Shown: positions 21,320-30,941, counted from the stretch's first letter. The stretch is 50,387 bases of DNA from Bacillus cytotoxicus (GCF_023715645.1 NZ_JAMBOP010000036.1:1-50387), one strand, 5' to 3'. The notes: generated by a model not told the origin, from the sequence alone. Made by a program: numbers and translations.

Positions 21320-21544
21320 ATGGACGGACATTATTACTGCAGACATTGTGGATATAGAATAGGTAGTATTACAGCGGAAAAAGTATATGGCTTTGTGCTA
21401 GGTCAACTAACAGAGCAAGAGCGGTTAGAAATGATTCATTTTGATGAAAATGGAAATATATATATAAAAACAATTTGTGAATCGTGTCAAACAACGCTCG
21501 CATCTTACCCGGAATATTATGAATATGAAATGTTTTTACAGTGA
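21320..21544 (+). CDS. fin: Fin (YabK), anti-sigma-F factor
   Basis: Fin binds RNA polymerase and displaces sigma-F so that sigma-G can take over in the forespore. The 74-residue product has two zinc-binding CxxC pairs, CRHCG near the N-terminus and CESCQ near residue 56, with HYYCRHCGYRIG conserved. AGGAGG lies seven bases before the ATG. It sits between pth and mfd as in B. subtilis, with a forespore-type promoter upstream. Together with csfB at the start of the window this gives two inhibitors acting on the sigma-F/sigma-G switch. Confidence 0.92.
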   Translation: MDGHYYCRHCGYRIGSITAEKVYGFVLGQLTEQERLEMIHFDENGNIYIKTICESCQTTLASYPEYYEYEMFLQ

Positions 21545-21677
21545 AAATCAAATTTCTATTAGAGCATGTTTTTCTTACTGATAGTTAGTTGAACACATTA
21601 TCCCGTTGTAATATGGGGATTTTTATCCTTCTCTTTTTATGAAGATAAGAGATTTAAAGTAATAAGGGATAGGATGT

Positions 21678-21712
21678 AATGCTTCGCTTTGGCTTGCCCA
21701 AAGCATTTTTCT
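21678..21712 (+). terminator. Terminator between fin and mfd
   Basis: GCTTTGG (21686-21692) pairs with CCAAAGC (21698-21704), and the flanking AATGCTT can alternatively pair with AAGCATT; T residues follow. Upstream, 21585-21630 holds TTAGTTGAAC and an ATCCC/GGGAT hairpin that may be a family-2 remnant. Confidence 0.65.
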
Positions 21713-21782
21713 GTTTTCTTTGTCCGAAATATTTGCATAAAATATAGTAGCTTGCTCTTTATGTTGAGAGGAGTTTTGAAAA

Positions 21783-24700
21783 ATGATAGGTTTACTAGAG
21801 CAGTTTTACGAAAATAAAGAAATACGATCCATTATAGATGGATTAGAAGAAGGTTTAAAAGAACAGCTTATCTCAGGTATGGCAACTTCTTCTCGGTCAT
21901 TATTAATGGCTAGTTTATATAAAAAAACAAAGCAGTCACAGCTTGTTATCACACATAATTTATATCAGGCGCAAAAGGTGTATGAGGATTTAGTTTCATT
22001 AATTGGAGAGCAGAATGTTTGGTTATATCCTGTAAATGAATCTATTGCATCAGAAATCGGTGTTGCGAGCCCAGAATTGAAGGCACAGCGCATTGAAGTG
22101 TTGAATCGCTTAGCGGCTGGAGAAAGTGGCATTATTGTGGCCCCTGTTGCTGGTTTGCGGCGCTTTTTACCGACAAAAGAGATGTGGGGGAAACAGCAAG
22201 TCGAATTAAAAATGGGACAAGAAATTGAACTTGATGAACTGCTTCGCACGTTAACGACTATGGGCTATGAACGTAAATCTATGGTAGAAGCACCGGGTGA
22301 ATTTAGTGTTCGCGGTGGGATATTAGATATCTATCCATTAACGGAAGAATTGCCAATTCGTATTGAACTTTTTGATACCGAAGTAGATTCTATCCGTTCT
22401 TTTACTGTAGAAGAACAACGCTCGCAAGAGAAGATGGATAGTATATCATTTGGCCCAGCTACTGAATTTGTATTTTCTAAAGAAGAATTAGCAATTGGAA
22501 TTCAGAAGTTAGAGCTAGGGTTAGCTAATACATTAAAAAAAGTATCCGATGAGAAACTAAAAACAACAATATTAGAAACTGTTACATATGAGTTAGAGTT
22601 ATTGAAAAATGGACAGACCATTGAGCAGATGTTCAAATATTTATCTTTATTTTATAAGGAACCTGCTAGTCTAATAGAATATTTACCGGAAAATGGTGTG
22701 GTTATTCTAGACGAGATCTCTCGAATTCAAGAAACAGCAGATCATTTAGAAACAGAAGAAGCAGAATGGTACATATCGCTTCTTGGAGAAGGAGCAATTG
22801 TTCAAGACTTAACTTTTTCTCACAGTTTTTCCCAATTTTTGAATCATAAAAAACGAAATTTCTTATACTTAACTTTGTTTTTACGTCATATTCCGCATAC
22901 AAATCCGCAAAACATTGTGAATTTGACATGTAAAACGATGCAAGACTTTCATGGTCAAATAAATTTATTAAAAACAGAAATTGATAGATGGACAAAGAGT
23001 CGGTTTACAACGGTTGTATTAGGCACAAATGAAGAACGAACGAAGAAATTGCAGCACATTTTAAATGATTATGACATTGAAGCGGATATTATTGAAGGAA
23101 CAGATGTATTACTCCCGGGTCGTATTCAAATTGCGGTGGGTGACTTACATGCAGGTTTTGAAATGCCGATGCAAAAGCTTGCAATTATTACCGAAAAAGA
23201 ATTATTTAATAAAAAGGTAAAAAAATCACAGCGTAAACAAAAACTTTCGAATGCGGAGAGAATTAAAAGCTACTCTGAATTAAAAGTTGGTGATCACGTT
23301 GTTCACGTAAATCACGGTATTGGTAAATTTTTGGGAATTGAAACATTAGAAATTAATGGTATCCATAAAGATTATTTGCATATTAAGTATCAAGGGAATG
23401 ATAAGTTATACGTTCCGATTGAACAAATTGATCAAGTACAAAAGTATGTGGGATCTGAAGGGAAAGATCCAAAGATTTATAAACTTGGCGGAAATGATTG
23501 GAAGAAAGTTAAGACGAAGGTAGAAAAGTCTGTTCAAGATATTGCGGATGATTTAATTAAGTTGTATGCAGAGCGCGAAGCATCAAAAGGCTACGCGTTT
23601 ACTCCAGATACAGCTGAGCAGCAGGAGTTTGAATCATCATTTCCTTATCAAGAAACAGACGATCAGCTCCGTTCAATTACAGAAATTAAGAAGGATATGG
23701 AGCGCGGTCGTCCGATGGATCGTCTGCTTTGCGGCGATGTTGGATATGGGAAAACTGAAGTGGCAATTCGCGCTGCTTTTAAAGCGATTATGGATGAAAA
23801 ACAAGTTGCGATTTTGGTGCCAACAACAATTTTAGCACAGCAACATTACGAAACCATTCGAGAACGTTTCCAAGATTATCCGGTTAATATCGGCTTATTA
23901 AGTCGCTTCCGTACGAGAAAAAAGCAAAATGAAACAATTAAAGGACTAAAAGATGGTACTGTTGATATTGTTATTGGTACACATCGTCTTCTTTCGAAAG
24001 ATGTCATATATAAAGATTTAGGATTACTTATTATTGACGAAGAGCAACGGTTTGGGGTAACGCATAAAGAAAAAATTAAGCAATTAAAAGCTAATATCGA
24101 TGTATTAACGTTAACCGCGACGCCAATTCCGCGTACACTTCATATGTCTATGTTAGGTGTTCGTGATTTATCTGTTATTGAAACACCGCCAGAAAATCGC
24201 TTTCCAGTACAAACATACGTTGTGGAATATAACCCAGCGTTAGTAAGAGAAGCAATTGAACGCGAACTTGCAAGGGGCGGGCAAGTGTATTTCTTATACA
24301 ATCGCGTTGAGGATATTGAGCGAAAAGTAGATGAAATTTCCATGCTTGTTCCTGATGCACGTGTAACTTATGCGCATGGAAAAATGAATGAAAGCGAATT
24401 AGAATCTGTTATGCTTTCCTTCTTAGAGGGGCAGCACGATGTACTTGTAAGTACAACAATTATTGAAACAGGTGTTGATATTCCGAATGTAAATACATTA
24501 ATTGTGTTTGATGCAGATCGTATGGGATTATCGCAGTTGTATCAGTTGCGTGGACGGGTAGGACGTTCTAATCGTGTTGCCTATGCATATTTCACTTATA
24601 AGCGTGATAAAGTGTTATCTGAGGTTGCAGAGAAACGTCTACAGGCTATTAAAGAATTTACAGAGTTAGGATCTGGATTTAAAATTGCTATGCGTGATTT

Positions 24701-25313
24701 ATCTATCCGCGGGGCAGGTAATTTATTAGGTGCAGAGCAACATGGATTTATTGATTCTGTTGGTTTTGATTTATATTCACAAATGTTAAAAGATGCCATC
24801 GAACAGCGAATAGGTACGGGTGCAGAAGAGCAAACAATTGATGTGGAGATTGATCTAGAAGTAGATGCATATTTACCGGATGCGTATATTTCCGATAGTA
24901 AACAAAAAATCATGATGTATAAGCAATTTAGAGGCGTTTCTGCTATTGAGGATATTGAAGAATTGCAAGAAGAGATGATCGATCGCTTTGGTGACTATCC
25001 ACAAGAAGTTGGATATTTACTCCAAATTGCAAATATTAAAGTGTTAGCAACGCAAGAAGGGATCGAATTGATTAAACAAACGAAACAAGAAGTGACACTG
25101 CTGTTTTCAGAAAAGGCTAGTCAAAATATTGATGGTGGAAAATTATTTATGCTTGGAAACAGTTTTGGGCGCATGATTGGGCTTGGCATGGAAGGCTCAC
25201 GCCTAAAAATTGTGATGAATGTGCGTGAACTAGAAGTAGCAAAGTGGCTTACAATCGCTGAAAATTTATTAAAGGGTTTAAAAGATGCGAAAAAAGAAGA
25301 GATAAATGCTTAA
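21783..25313 (+). CDS. mfd: Transcription-repair coupling factor Mfd
   Basis: Mfd pushes RNA polymerase off DNA lesions and recruits UvrA for repair. Order of domains in 1176 residues: UvrB-like N-terminal region (to about 340, with GEFSVRGGILDIYPL), RNA polymerase interaction domain (about 495-560, KVGDHVVHVNHGIGKFLG), translocase with Walker A GDVGYGKTE near residue 652 and DEEQ near 752, helicase motif VI QLRGRVGRS near 925, and the TRCF C-terminal domain. The ATG follows GAGAGGAG. Length and all motifs are normal. Confidence 0.97.
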   Translation: MIGLLEQFYENKEIRSIIDGLEEGLKEQLISGMATSSRSLLMASLYKKTKQSQLVITHNLYQAQKVYEDLVSLIGEQNVWLYPVNESIASEIGVASPELKAQRIEVLNRLAAGESGIIVAPVAGLRRFLPTKEMWGKQQVELKMGQEIELDELLRTLTTMGYERKSMVEAPGEFSVRGGILDIYPLTEELPIRIELFDTEVDSIRSFTVEEQRSQEKMDSISFGPATEFVFSKEELAIGIQKLELGLANTLKKVSDEKLKTTILETVTYELELLKNGQTIEQMFKYLSLFYKEPASLIEYLPENGVVILDEISRIQETADHLETEEAEWYISLLGEGAIVQDLTFSHSFSQFLNHKKRNFLYLTLFLRHIPHTNPQNIVNLTCKTMQDFHGQINLLKTEIDRWTKSRFTTVVLGTNEERTKKLQHILNDYDIEADIIEGTDVLLPGRIQIAVGDLHAGFEMPMQKLAIITEKELFNKKVKKSQRKQKLSNAERIKSYSELKVGDHVVHVNHGIGKFLGIETLEINGIHKDYLHIKYQGNDKLYVPIEQIDQVQKYVGSEGKDPKIYKLGGNDWKKVKTKVEKSVQDIADDLIKLYAEREASKGYAFTPDTAEQQEFESSFPYQETDDQLRSITEIKKDMERGRPMDRLLCGDVGYGKTEVAIRAAFKAIMDEKQVAILVPTTILAQQHYETIRERFQDYPVNIGLLSRFRTRKKQNETIKGLKDGTVDIVIGTHRLLSKDVIYKDLGLLIIDEEQRFGVTHKEKIKQLKANIDVLTLTATPIPRTLHMSMLGVRDLSVIETPPENRFPVQTYVVEYNPALVREAIERELARGGQVYFLYNRVEDIERKVDEISMLVPDARVTYAHGKMNESELESVMLSFLEGQHDVLVSTTIIETGVDIPNVNTLIVFDADRMGLSQLYQLRGRVGRSNRVAYAYFTYKRDKVLSEVAEKRLQAIKEFTELGSGFKIAMRDLSIRGAGNLLGAEQHGFIDSVGFDLYSQMLKDAIEQRIGTGAEEQTIDVEIDLEVDAYLPDAYISDSKQKIMMYKQFRGVSAIEDIEELQEEMIDRFGDYPQEVGYLLQIANIKVLATQEGIELIKQTKQEVTLLFSEKASQNIDGGKLFMLGNSFGRMIGLGMEGSRLKIVMNVRELEVAKWLTIAENLLKGLKDAKKEEINA

Positions 25314-25340
25314 GTGAGAATAAAAAATAGCATTCGACGT

Positions 25341-25369
25341 GCATAGAAGAACTAATGTGTAAAATACTA
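25341..25369 (+). promoter_or_regulatory. Candidate sigma-G promoter of spoVT
   Basis: GCATA (25341-25345), 17-bp spacer, AATACTA (25363-25369), one mismatch from the sigma-G -10. spoVT is sigma-G-dependent in B. subtilis. Confidence 0.5.
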
Positions 25370-25448
25370 TGCTTAATAGTTGGTGATTTTTACATGAACA
25401 GGTAAAAACGCCACTTTTATCATCAGTAGAAAGTGAGGCAGCATTAGA

Positions 25449-25985
25449 ATGAAAGCAACTGGAATTGTACGTCGAATTGATGATTTAGGAAGGGTTGTTA
25501 TCCCGAAAGAAATCCGCAGAACTCTCCGTATTCGGGAAGGTGACCCATTGGAAATTTTTGTTGATCGCGATGGAGAAGTTATTTTAAAAAAGTATTCTCC
25601 AATTAGCGAATTAGGTGATTTTGCTAAAGAATATGCAGATGCTTTATATGATAGCTTAGGACATAATGTACTTGTTTGTGACCGCGATTCAATTATTGCT
25701 GTCGCTGGCGTGTCTAAAAAAGAATACTTAAATAAAAACGTTGGCGATTTAGTTGAGAAAGCGATGGAAGAACGAAAATCGGTTGCCATGACAGACGAAA
25801 GTGAAGTTTCGATTACTGATGGGGTGGCCGAAAAGGTGCAATCTTATACAATCGGTCCGATTATCGCAAATGGCGATCCGATTGGAGCTGTTATTATTTT
25901 TTCAAAAGAAGCAATCATTAGTGATGTAGAACATAAAGCTGTGGAAACAGCAGCAAGCTTCTTAGCAAAACAAATGGAACAATAA
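25449..25985 (+). CDS. spoVT: Stage V sporulation protein T
   Basis: SpoVT is a forespore regulator that modulates sigma-G genes. The N-terminal AbrB-type DNA-binding domain (MKATGIVRRIDDLGRVVIPKEIRRTLRIREGDPLEIFVD) closely resembles the abrB product at 7678-7962. The rest (about residues 56-178) is a GAF-like domain, including VAGVSKKEYLNK and IGAVIIFSKEAI. It has 178 residues. GTGAGG precedes the ATG. A terminator separates it from yabM. Confidence 0.96.
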   Translation: MKATGIVRRIDDLGRVVIPKEIRRTLRIREGDPLEIFVDRDGEVILKKYSPISELGDFAKEYADALYDSLGHNVLVCDRDSIIAVAGVSKKEYLNKNVGDLVEKAMEERKSVAMTDESEVSITDGVAEKVQSYTIGPIIANGDPIGAVIIFSKEAIISDVEHKAVETAASFLAKQMEQ

Positions 25986-26045
25986 AGCAATAAATTTCAA
26001 GCTTCGTGATATACCACAATGTACCGTGGAATTATATATTTGTGT

Positions 26046-26074
26046 AAAGGTAGCATTTTGCTACCTTTTTTTAT
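26046..26074 (+). terminator. Intrinsic terminator after spoVT
   Basis: Perfect 9-bp stem AAAGGTAGC (26046-26054) with GCTACCTTT (26060-26068), followed by a T run. Confidence 0.88.
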
Positions 26075-26111
26075 ATGATCACATTGAAAGGGAAAAGCTG
26101 TTTTTTCTTTG

Positions 26112-26120
26112 TGATATAAT
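26112..26120 (+). promoter_or_regulatory. Extended -10 promoter before yabM
   Basis: TGATATAAT (26112-26120) is a consensus extended -10 (TGnTATAAT), 34 bases before the yabM start and after the spoVT terminator. No good -35 is visible at the normal spacing. Confidence 0.5.
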
Positions 26121-26154
26121 ACGTAGGATGAGTATAGAAGAAAAGGGAGATTGC

Positions 26155-27762
26155 ATGGTTATGGAGACGAAGAAGTACCACGCTTTTTGGCGCGGAGCGA
26201 TTATATTAACAATCGCGAGCTTTGTTACAAAAGTATTAAGCGCCTTTTACCGTATTCCATATCAAAATATAGCTGGTGATATTGGTTTTTATATTTATCA
26301 ACAAATTTACCCGTTTTACGGGTTTTGTTTAATTTTAACAACATACGGTTTTCCAATCATTATTTCAAAAATGATTGCAGAACGTTTAGAGCGAGGAGAG
26401 CGAAAAGAAGCAGAGTCCATTATATGTATTTCTTTTTGGTTTTTATTAGCTATCGGGATTATAGGGTGTAGTGTATTAATTTTCAGTGCACATACAATTG
26501 CATCTTTAATGGGAGATGAGGATTTAGAAAAGCTAATTTGCGTTATTGCATTTTCTTTTTTATTAATGCCATTTCTCGCGGTAGCACGAGGATATTTCCA
26601 AGGGGTTGGAAATATGATACCAACAGCTGTATCACAGGTAATAGAACAAACAATTCGCGTATCCATTATCGTATTTTTATCATTATTCCTTATAGAAAAA
26701 GGATTTGATTTATATACGGTCGGAGCAGGGGCTATGTTTGGTTCTATAGCAGGTGGTTTTGTTGGTGTGATTGTATTGCTGTTTTATTTGCGAAAGGACT
26801 TTTGTTCTATTTTTTTGCAAAGCTTTAAAGGAATTCCGGGTAAAAAGGCCATTATTCGTACGTTGTTTTGGCAAGGGATTGCGATTTGTGTTAGTAACTT
26901 AGTGTTAATTTTTATACAAATGGCAGATTCTATTTCACTTTATAGCTTACTTGTTCAGAATGGGGAGCCAGTAGAACTAGCAAAAACTTTAAAGGGGATA
27001 TATGATCGCAGTATTCCTCTTATGCAGCTCGGGACGGTCGTGACAACATCGTTTTCACTTTCTTTAACCCCGATGATTTCGGCTGCAAAAGAGAGAGGAG
27101 ATCAAGTGTTCATTCGCAAAAAAGTACAGCTAGCAATTAAAATTACGTTTGTAATTGGGCTTGCTGCATCATTAGGACTCGCGAGTATTATTCGTCCAAC
27201 AAATGTTATGTTATTTGCAAATGGCGACGGCTCTTCTATGCTGGGGATTTTATCTATTTCTATTCTGTTTAGTTCACTAGCAATTACAACTGCATCTATT
27301 TTGCAAGGATTGGGACAAACTGTAAAACCAGCTTTGTTTGTTGTAATCGGTGCATGTGTGAAATTATTGCTCAATTATATATTCATGCCGCATTTCGGTG
27401 TAATCGGTGCAGCGATGGCAACTGTGATTGCGTTGTTGTGTATTGCTATACTGAATAGTGTATTACTGATTCGGGTTGTTAATGAGCCGCTTATACAGAA
27501 AAAAACGATTGTAGGTGTGATAATTGGAGCATTAAGTATGGTGTTAGTGATTGCTGGCTGCATGTATATGTTTGAGTGGTTTGGATTACAAGCTAACGAG
27601 GAGCATAGAGGATTGGCGGCGATTCAAGCACTAATATGTGTAGGTGTAGGTGGTTTACTATACTTATTTTTAATTTTAAAGCTACAAGTATTTACAGCGC
27701 AGGAACTTGGAACGGTTATGAAACATGAAAAAGTACAAACTTCGCTGAAGAAGAGTGGATAG
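26155..27762 (+). CDS. yabM: YabM, MATE/MVF-like polysaccharide flippase
   Basis: A polytopic membrane protein of the SpoVB/MurJ/Wzx superfamily, likely to flip lipid-linked sugars across the membrane. The 535 residues show about 14 hydrophobic segments; the first (AIILTIASFVTKVLSAFYRIPYQNIAG) has the family pattern. The substrate is unknown; SpoVB paralogues act in cortex precursor transport. I chose ATG 26155, just after AAAGGGAG; a second ATG two codons on is possible, and the frame runs further upstream through the promoter. It starts a run of genes that goes through mazG and rqcP. Confidence 0.88.
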   Translation: MVMETKKYHAFWRGAIILTIASFVTKVLSAFYRIPYQNIAGDIGFYIYQQIYPFYGFCLILTTYGFPIIISKMIAERLERGERKEAESIICISFWFLLAIGIIGCSVLIFSAHTIASLMGDEDLEKLICVIAFSFLLMPFLAVARGYFQGVGNMIPTAVSQVIEQTIRVSIIVFLSLFLIEKGFDLYTVGAGAMFGSIAGGFVGVIVLLFYLRKDFCSIFLQSFKGIPGKKAIIRTLFWQGIAICVSNLVLIFIQMADSISLYSLLVQNGEPVELAKTLKGIYDRSIPLMQLGTVVTTSFSLSLTPMISAAKERGDQVFIRKKVQLAIKITFVIGLAASLGLASIIRPTNVMLFANGDGSSMLGILSISILFSSLAITTASILQGLGQTVKPALFVVIGACVKLLLNYIFMPHFGVIGAAMATVIALLCIAILNSVLLIRVVNEPLIQKKTIVGVIIGALSMVLVIAGCMYMFEWFGLQANEEHRGLAAIQALICVGVGGLLYLFLILKLQVFTAQELGTVMKHEKVQTSLKKSG

Positions 27763-27773
27763 AGGTGGGTATT

Positions 27774-29237
27774 ATGAAAAGAACAATTACGATTGTAGGA
27801 TTAGGGGCTGGTGAGCTAGATCAGCTTACAATGGGTGTATATCGAAAGGTGAAAAAAGCGGCGCACATGTACGTTCGAACAAAAGAACACCCAGTTATAG
27901 AGGAACTCGAGAAAGAAGGTGTATTATACACATCATTTGATGCTGTATATGAAGCGTATGATACATTTGAGGAAGTGTACGAAACAATTTCTAACACATT
28001 GATTGAAAAAGCCAAGGAAGCTGATATTTTATATGCAGTTCCGGGTCATCCGCTTGTGGCAGAGCGTACAGTACAACTTGTGCTACAAAAAGGTGAAAAA
28101 GAGAATATTGATGTGCGCATCGAGGGTGGGCAAAGCTTTTTAGATCCAATGTTTGCAAGTTTGAAAATGGATCCAATTGAAGGATTTCAATTGATTGATG
28201 CGACGTCATTTGAAAGAGGACAATTAGAGCTTCGTCAGCATTTAATTTTCTGTCAAGTGTATGATGCATTTATTGCATCTGATGTCAAACTAACATTAAT
28301 GGAAATGCTTCCAGATGATTATGAAGTATATATTGTGACTGCGGCAGGAACTTCATTTGAACAAGTAAAGAAAGTACCGCTCTATTTATTAGATCATGAG
28401 GCCGAACTTAATAATTTAACGAGTGTGTACGTACCACCGGTGTTAAATCGACAATCACTGTATCAAGAATTTGATGTATTACGCGGTATTATCGCAGAAC
28501 TGCGCGGACCAAACGGGTGCCCGTGGGATAAAAAGCAAACACACCAAACGTTAAAGAAATATTTAATTGAAGAAGCATATGAAGTATTAGAGGCTATTGA
28601 TGAGGAAGATGACGATCACCTTGTTGAGGAACTTGGTGATGTGCTCTTGCAAGTTATGCTTCATGCACAAATTGGTGAGGATGAAGGCTGGTTCTCGATT
28701 GATGATGTCATTCGCACGTTGGCTGAAAAAATGGTACGTCGTCACCCGCATGTATTCGGAGATGTTAGTGTAGAGACCGCTGATGATGTTGTTGTAAATT
28801 GGGAAGAAATTAAGAAACAAGAAAAAGGAAATGTAAAAGAGTCTATCTTATCAGGCATTCCGAAAAGTTTACCTCAGTTAATGCGTGCTTATGAAATTCA
28901 AAAAAAAGCAGCAAAGGTTGGCTTTGACTGGGATCATGTCAAGCCAATGATGGAAAAAGTAGATGAGGAATGGGAAGAGTTTCAACGTGAAGTGATAGCT
29001 ATGGATGAAGAGAAAATGTTAGCGGAATTTGGTGATTTGGTATTTGCATTTGTAAATATTGCCCGCTATTATAAAATCAATCCGGAAGAAGCGCTTCATA
29101 AAACAAATGAAAAATTTATGAGCCGTTTTTTATACATGGAAGCAAAAGTTGCTAGTATAGAAAAGGAAATGAAAGATCTTTCTTTAAAAGAGCTCGATGC
29201 ATTATGGGAAGAGGCAAAGCGAATAGAGAATGAATAA
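27774..29237 (+). CDS. yabN: MazG-type NTP pyrophosphohydrolase fused to a methylase-like domain (YabN)
   Basis: A two-domain protein of 487 residues. The N-terminal part (about 1-225, ITIVGLGAGELDQLTMG ... DILYAVPGHPLVAERTVQL) has the tetrapyrrole methylase fold. The C-terminal part (about 230-487) is MazG: RGPNGCPWDKKQTHQTLKKYLIEEAYEVLEAI and EELGDVLLQVMLHAQI carry the metal-binding glutamates, and a second MazG helix set follows. MazG proteins hydrolyse NTPs and dNTPs to monophosphates. The fusion is normal for Bacillus. ATG 27774 follows GAGGTGGG; GTG 27765 overlaps that site. Confidence 0.92.
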   Translation: MKRTITIVGLGAGELDQLTMGVYRKVKKAAHMYVRTKEHPVIEELEKEGVLYTSFDAVYEAYDTFEEVYETISNTLIEKAKEADILYAVPGHPLVAERTVQLVLQKGEKENIDVRIEGGQSFLDPMFASLKMDPIEGFQLIDATSFERGQLELRQHLIFCQVYDAFIASDVKLTLMEMLPDDYEVYIVTAAGTSFEQVKKVPLYLLDHEAELNNLTSVYVPPVLNRQSLYQEFDVLRGIIAELRGPNGCPWDKKQTHQTLKKYLIEEAYEVLEAIDEEDDDHLVEELGDVLLQVMLHAQIGEDEGWFSIDDVIRTLAEKMVRRHPHVFGDVSVETADDVVVNWEEIKKQEKGNVKESILSGIPKSLPQLMRAYEIQKKAAKVGFDWDHVKPMMEKVDEEWEEFQREVIAMDEEKMLAEFGDLVFAFVNIARYYKINPEEALHKTNEKFMSRFLYMEAKVASIEKEMKDLSLKELDALWEEAKRIENE

Positions 29238-29249
29238 GGGGGAGTCGTT

Positions 29250-29531
29250 ATGCGTTTAGATAAATTTTTAAAAGTTTCTCGTCTTATTAAAAGAAGAACA
29301 TTAGCAAAAGAAGTTGCAGATCAAGGGCGAATTATGATTAATGGTCAAGCTGCGAAAGCAAGCTCAACTGTAAAGGTAGAAGATGAATTAATGATTCGTT
29401 TCGGTCAAAAAGTTGTTACGGTAAAAATTAATGAATTAAAAGAAATGACAAAAAAAGAAGATGCTGCAAATTTGTATACTGTTGTGCGTGAAGAGAAGGT
29501 CGAAGTAAAAGCGGAAGATAGCTTGTTCTAA
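29250..29531 (+). CDS. rqcP: RqcP (YabO), S4-domain ribosome quality control factor
   Basis: RqcP binds the stalled large ribosomal subunit with RqcH and helps C-terminal alanine tailing of incomplete proteins. The S4 RNA-binding domain fills the first 60 residues: [38 protein letters not shown]. The charged tail (about 65-93) is a little longer than I recall for B. subtilis. GGGGGAG lies before the ATG, and the gene follows yabN by 12 bases. Confidence 0.92.
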   Translation: MRLDKFLKVSRLIKRRTLAKEVADQGRIMINGQAAKASSTVKVEDELMIRFGQKVVTVKINELKEMTKKEDAANLYTVVREEKVEVKAEDSLF

Positions 29532-29546
29532 ATAAATTTGTCCCCT

Positions 29547-29554
29547 CATACATT
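29547..29554 (+). promoter_or_regulatory. Candidate sigma-E -10 element of yabP-yabQ
   Basis: CATACATT fits the sigma-E -10 consensus exactly and lies 39 bases before yabP, a sigma-E gene in B. subtilis. The -35 at 29528-29534 is weak. Confidence 0.4.
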
Positions 29555-29585
29555 GATACTAGTATAAAGTTATGGGGGGATGGAC

Positions 29586-29894
29586 GTGAACAACGGATAT
29601 TTAATGTCGTCTTCTAATCAACAAAATGTTACTGTAGAACATGATGTCGTAATGAGAGGAAGACGCGTTCTTGATATTACAGGAGTCAAGCAAGTAGAAA
29701 GTTTTGATAGTGAAGAATTTTTGTTAGAAACAGTTATGGGTTTTTTAACGATACGCGGTCAAAATCTACAAATGAAAAACCTTGATGTTGAAAAAGGGCT
29801 TGTATCCATTAAAGGGAAAATATATGAGATGGCTTACATTGACGAGCATCAAGGGGAGAAAGCTAAAGGATTCTTTAGCAAGTTGTTTAAATGA
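29586..29894 (+). CDS. yabP: Sporulation protein YabP
   Basis: A small mother-cell sporulation protein of the YabP/YqfC family, expressed with yabQ; its biochemical role is unknown. The 102-residue sequence has the family core LDITGVKQVESFDSEEFLLETVMGFLTIRGQNLQMKNLDVEKGLVSIKG and ends in KAKGFFSKLFK. GTG 29586 is six bases after GGGGGG (29574-29579); an ATG at 29580 would leave no spacing. It overlaps yabQ by four bases (ATGA). Confidence 0.92.
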   Translation: MNNGYLMSSSNQQNVTVEHDVVMRGRRVLDITGVKQVESFDSEEFLLETVMGFLTIRGQNLQMKNLDVEKGLVSIKGKIYEMAYIDEHQGEKAKGFFSKLFK

Positions 29895-30544
29895 GCTTAA
29901 CGATTCAATTATATACAATGCTTTCAATGATTGGGATGGGCGTTTCACTTGGAGCATCTCTAGACACATACCATCGTTTTTTGAAACGTGGAGGGCGAAA
30001 GCGTTGGCTCGTATTTATTTATGATATTTTATTTTGGATTGTCCAAGCTCTTGTTGTATTTTATGTATTGTTGCTTGTAAATGAAGCAGAGTTACGTATG
30101 TATGTATTTTTAGCGTTGTTGTGTGGTTTTGCTGCATATCAAAGTTTGTTAAAGTCGTTGTACATGAAAGTATTAAACTTTTTGATTTACATTTTCGTTC
30201 AAATATTTTATTTTTGTGTTCATGTTGTTCAGTTACTTATTGTTAAGCCAATTACGATGCTGATTCATTTAATTATAGCGTTTATGCTATTTTTATTTCG
30301 TTTTGTAGTTGGAGTAGGAACTGGATTATGGAAAATTATTGTAGCGATATTGCGGCTAGTGTGGAAAATTATTTTTATCCCTATTCGATTTGTTTGGGTT
30401 GCTATATGGAAACTTCTCCCTAATCATGTTAAAATTTTTATAAAGAGACAAGCAGGATTTTTACAATGTTTCAAGAAAATGAAGAAATATATATTTCTAA
30501 TTTGGGAACTTATAAAAAAGAAGTTAGGGGGACCTCGAAAATGA
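29891..30544 (+). CDS. yabQ: Spore cortex membrane protein YabQ
   Basis: YabQ is an integral membrane protein needed for spore cortex formation. The 217-residue product has four to five hydrophobic segments (for example ILFWIVQALVVFYVLLLVN and the run from about residue 95 to 165) and a basic C-terminus (IKRQAGFLQCFKKMKKY). The start overlaps yabP and the end overlaps divIC, each by an ATGA, so the three should be translated together, although divIC is also needed in vegetative cells. Confidence 0.9.
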   Translation: MSLTIQLYTMLSMIGMGVSLGASLDTYHRFLKRGGRKRWLVFIYDILFWIVQALVVFYVLLLVNEAELRMYVFLALLCGFAAYQSLLKSLYMKVLNFLIYIFVQIFYFCVHVVQLLIVKPITMLIHLIIAFMLFLFRFVVGVGTGLWKIIVAILRLVWKIIFIPIRFVWVAIWKLLPNHVKIFIKRQAGFLQCFKKMKKYIFLIWELIKKKLGGPRK

Positions 30545-30900
30545 GGGAACTGAAGCAAAAGTATGTACTAGAACAGGATCCTAAATCTGTTAAGGAGCAT
30601 ATTATACAATCGAACGAAAGTAGAAGGCACGTTTATCGTCGGTTGGCTTTATTTTTAGCATTTGCATTTGTAGTTATTGTAAGTGTCAGCGTGACGTTCT
30701 ATAACCAAAATAGTGCGGTTAACGCTAAAGAAGCAAAAGTAAAAGAGTTGGAAAAAGAAACAAATGTGTTAACAACGAAAGAAAAGCAACTGAAAGATGA
30801 GATTCAAAAATTACATGATGAGAACTATGTTTTAGAGATTGCTAGAAGAGATTATTACTTTTCAAAGCCTGGGGAGATAATTTTTCCTATTTCTAAGTAG
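30541..30900 (+). CDS. divIC: Cell division protein DivIC
   Basis: DivIC is a bitopic divisome protein that forms a complex with FtsL and DivIB at the septum. In 119 residues: a cytoplasmic N-terminus, one transmembrane segment (about 36-56, ALFLAFAFVVIVSVSVTF), then an extracellular coiled coil (about 62-100, KEAKVKELEKETNVLTTKEKQLKDEI) and the end region ARRDYYFSKPGEIIFPI. The ATG overlaps the yabQ stop; an AGGGGG site lies upstream inside yabQ. A strong promoter for yabR follows at 30912. Confidence 0.93.
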   Translation: MRELKQKYVLEQDPKSVKEHIIQSNESRRHVYRRLALFLAFAFVVIVSVSVTFYNQNSAVNAKEAKVKELEKETNVLTTKEKQLKDEIQKLHDENYVLEIARRDYYFSKPGEIIFPISK

Positions 30901-30911
30901 TAGGTGTTGTA

Positions 30912-30941
30912 TTGACACTATATTTTAAGATTATATATAAT
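30912..30941 (+). promoter_or_regulatory. Sigma-A promoter of yabR
   Basis: TTGACA (30912-30917), 18-bp spacer, TATAAT (30936-30941). Both hexamers are consensus. Confidence 0.85.
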
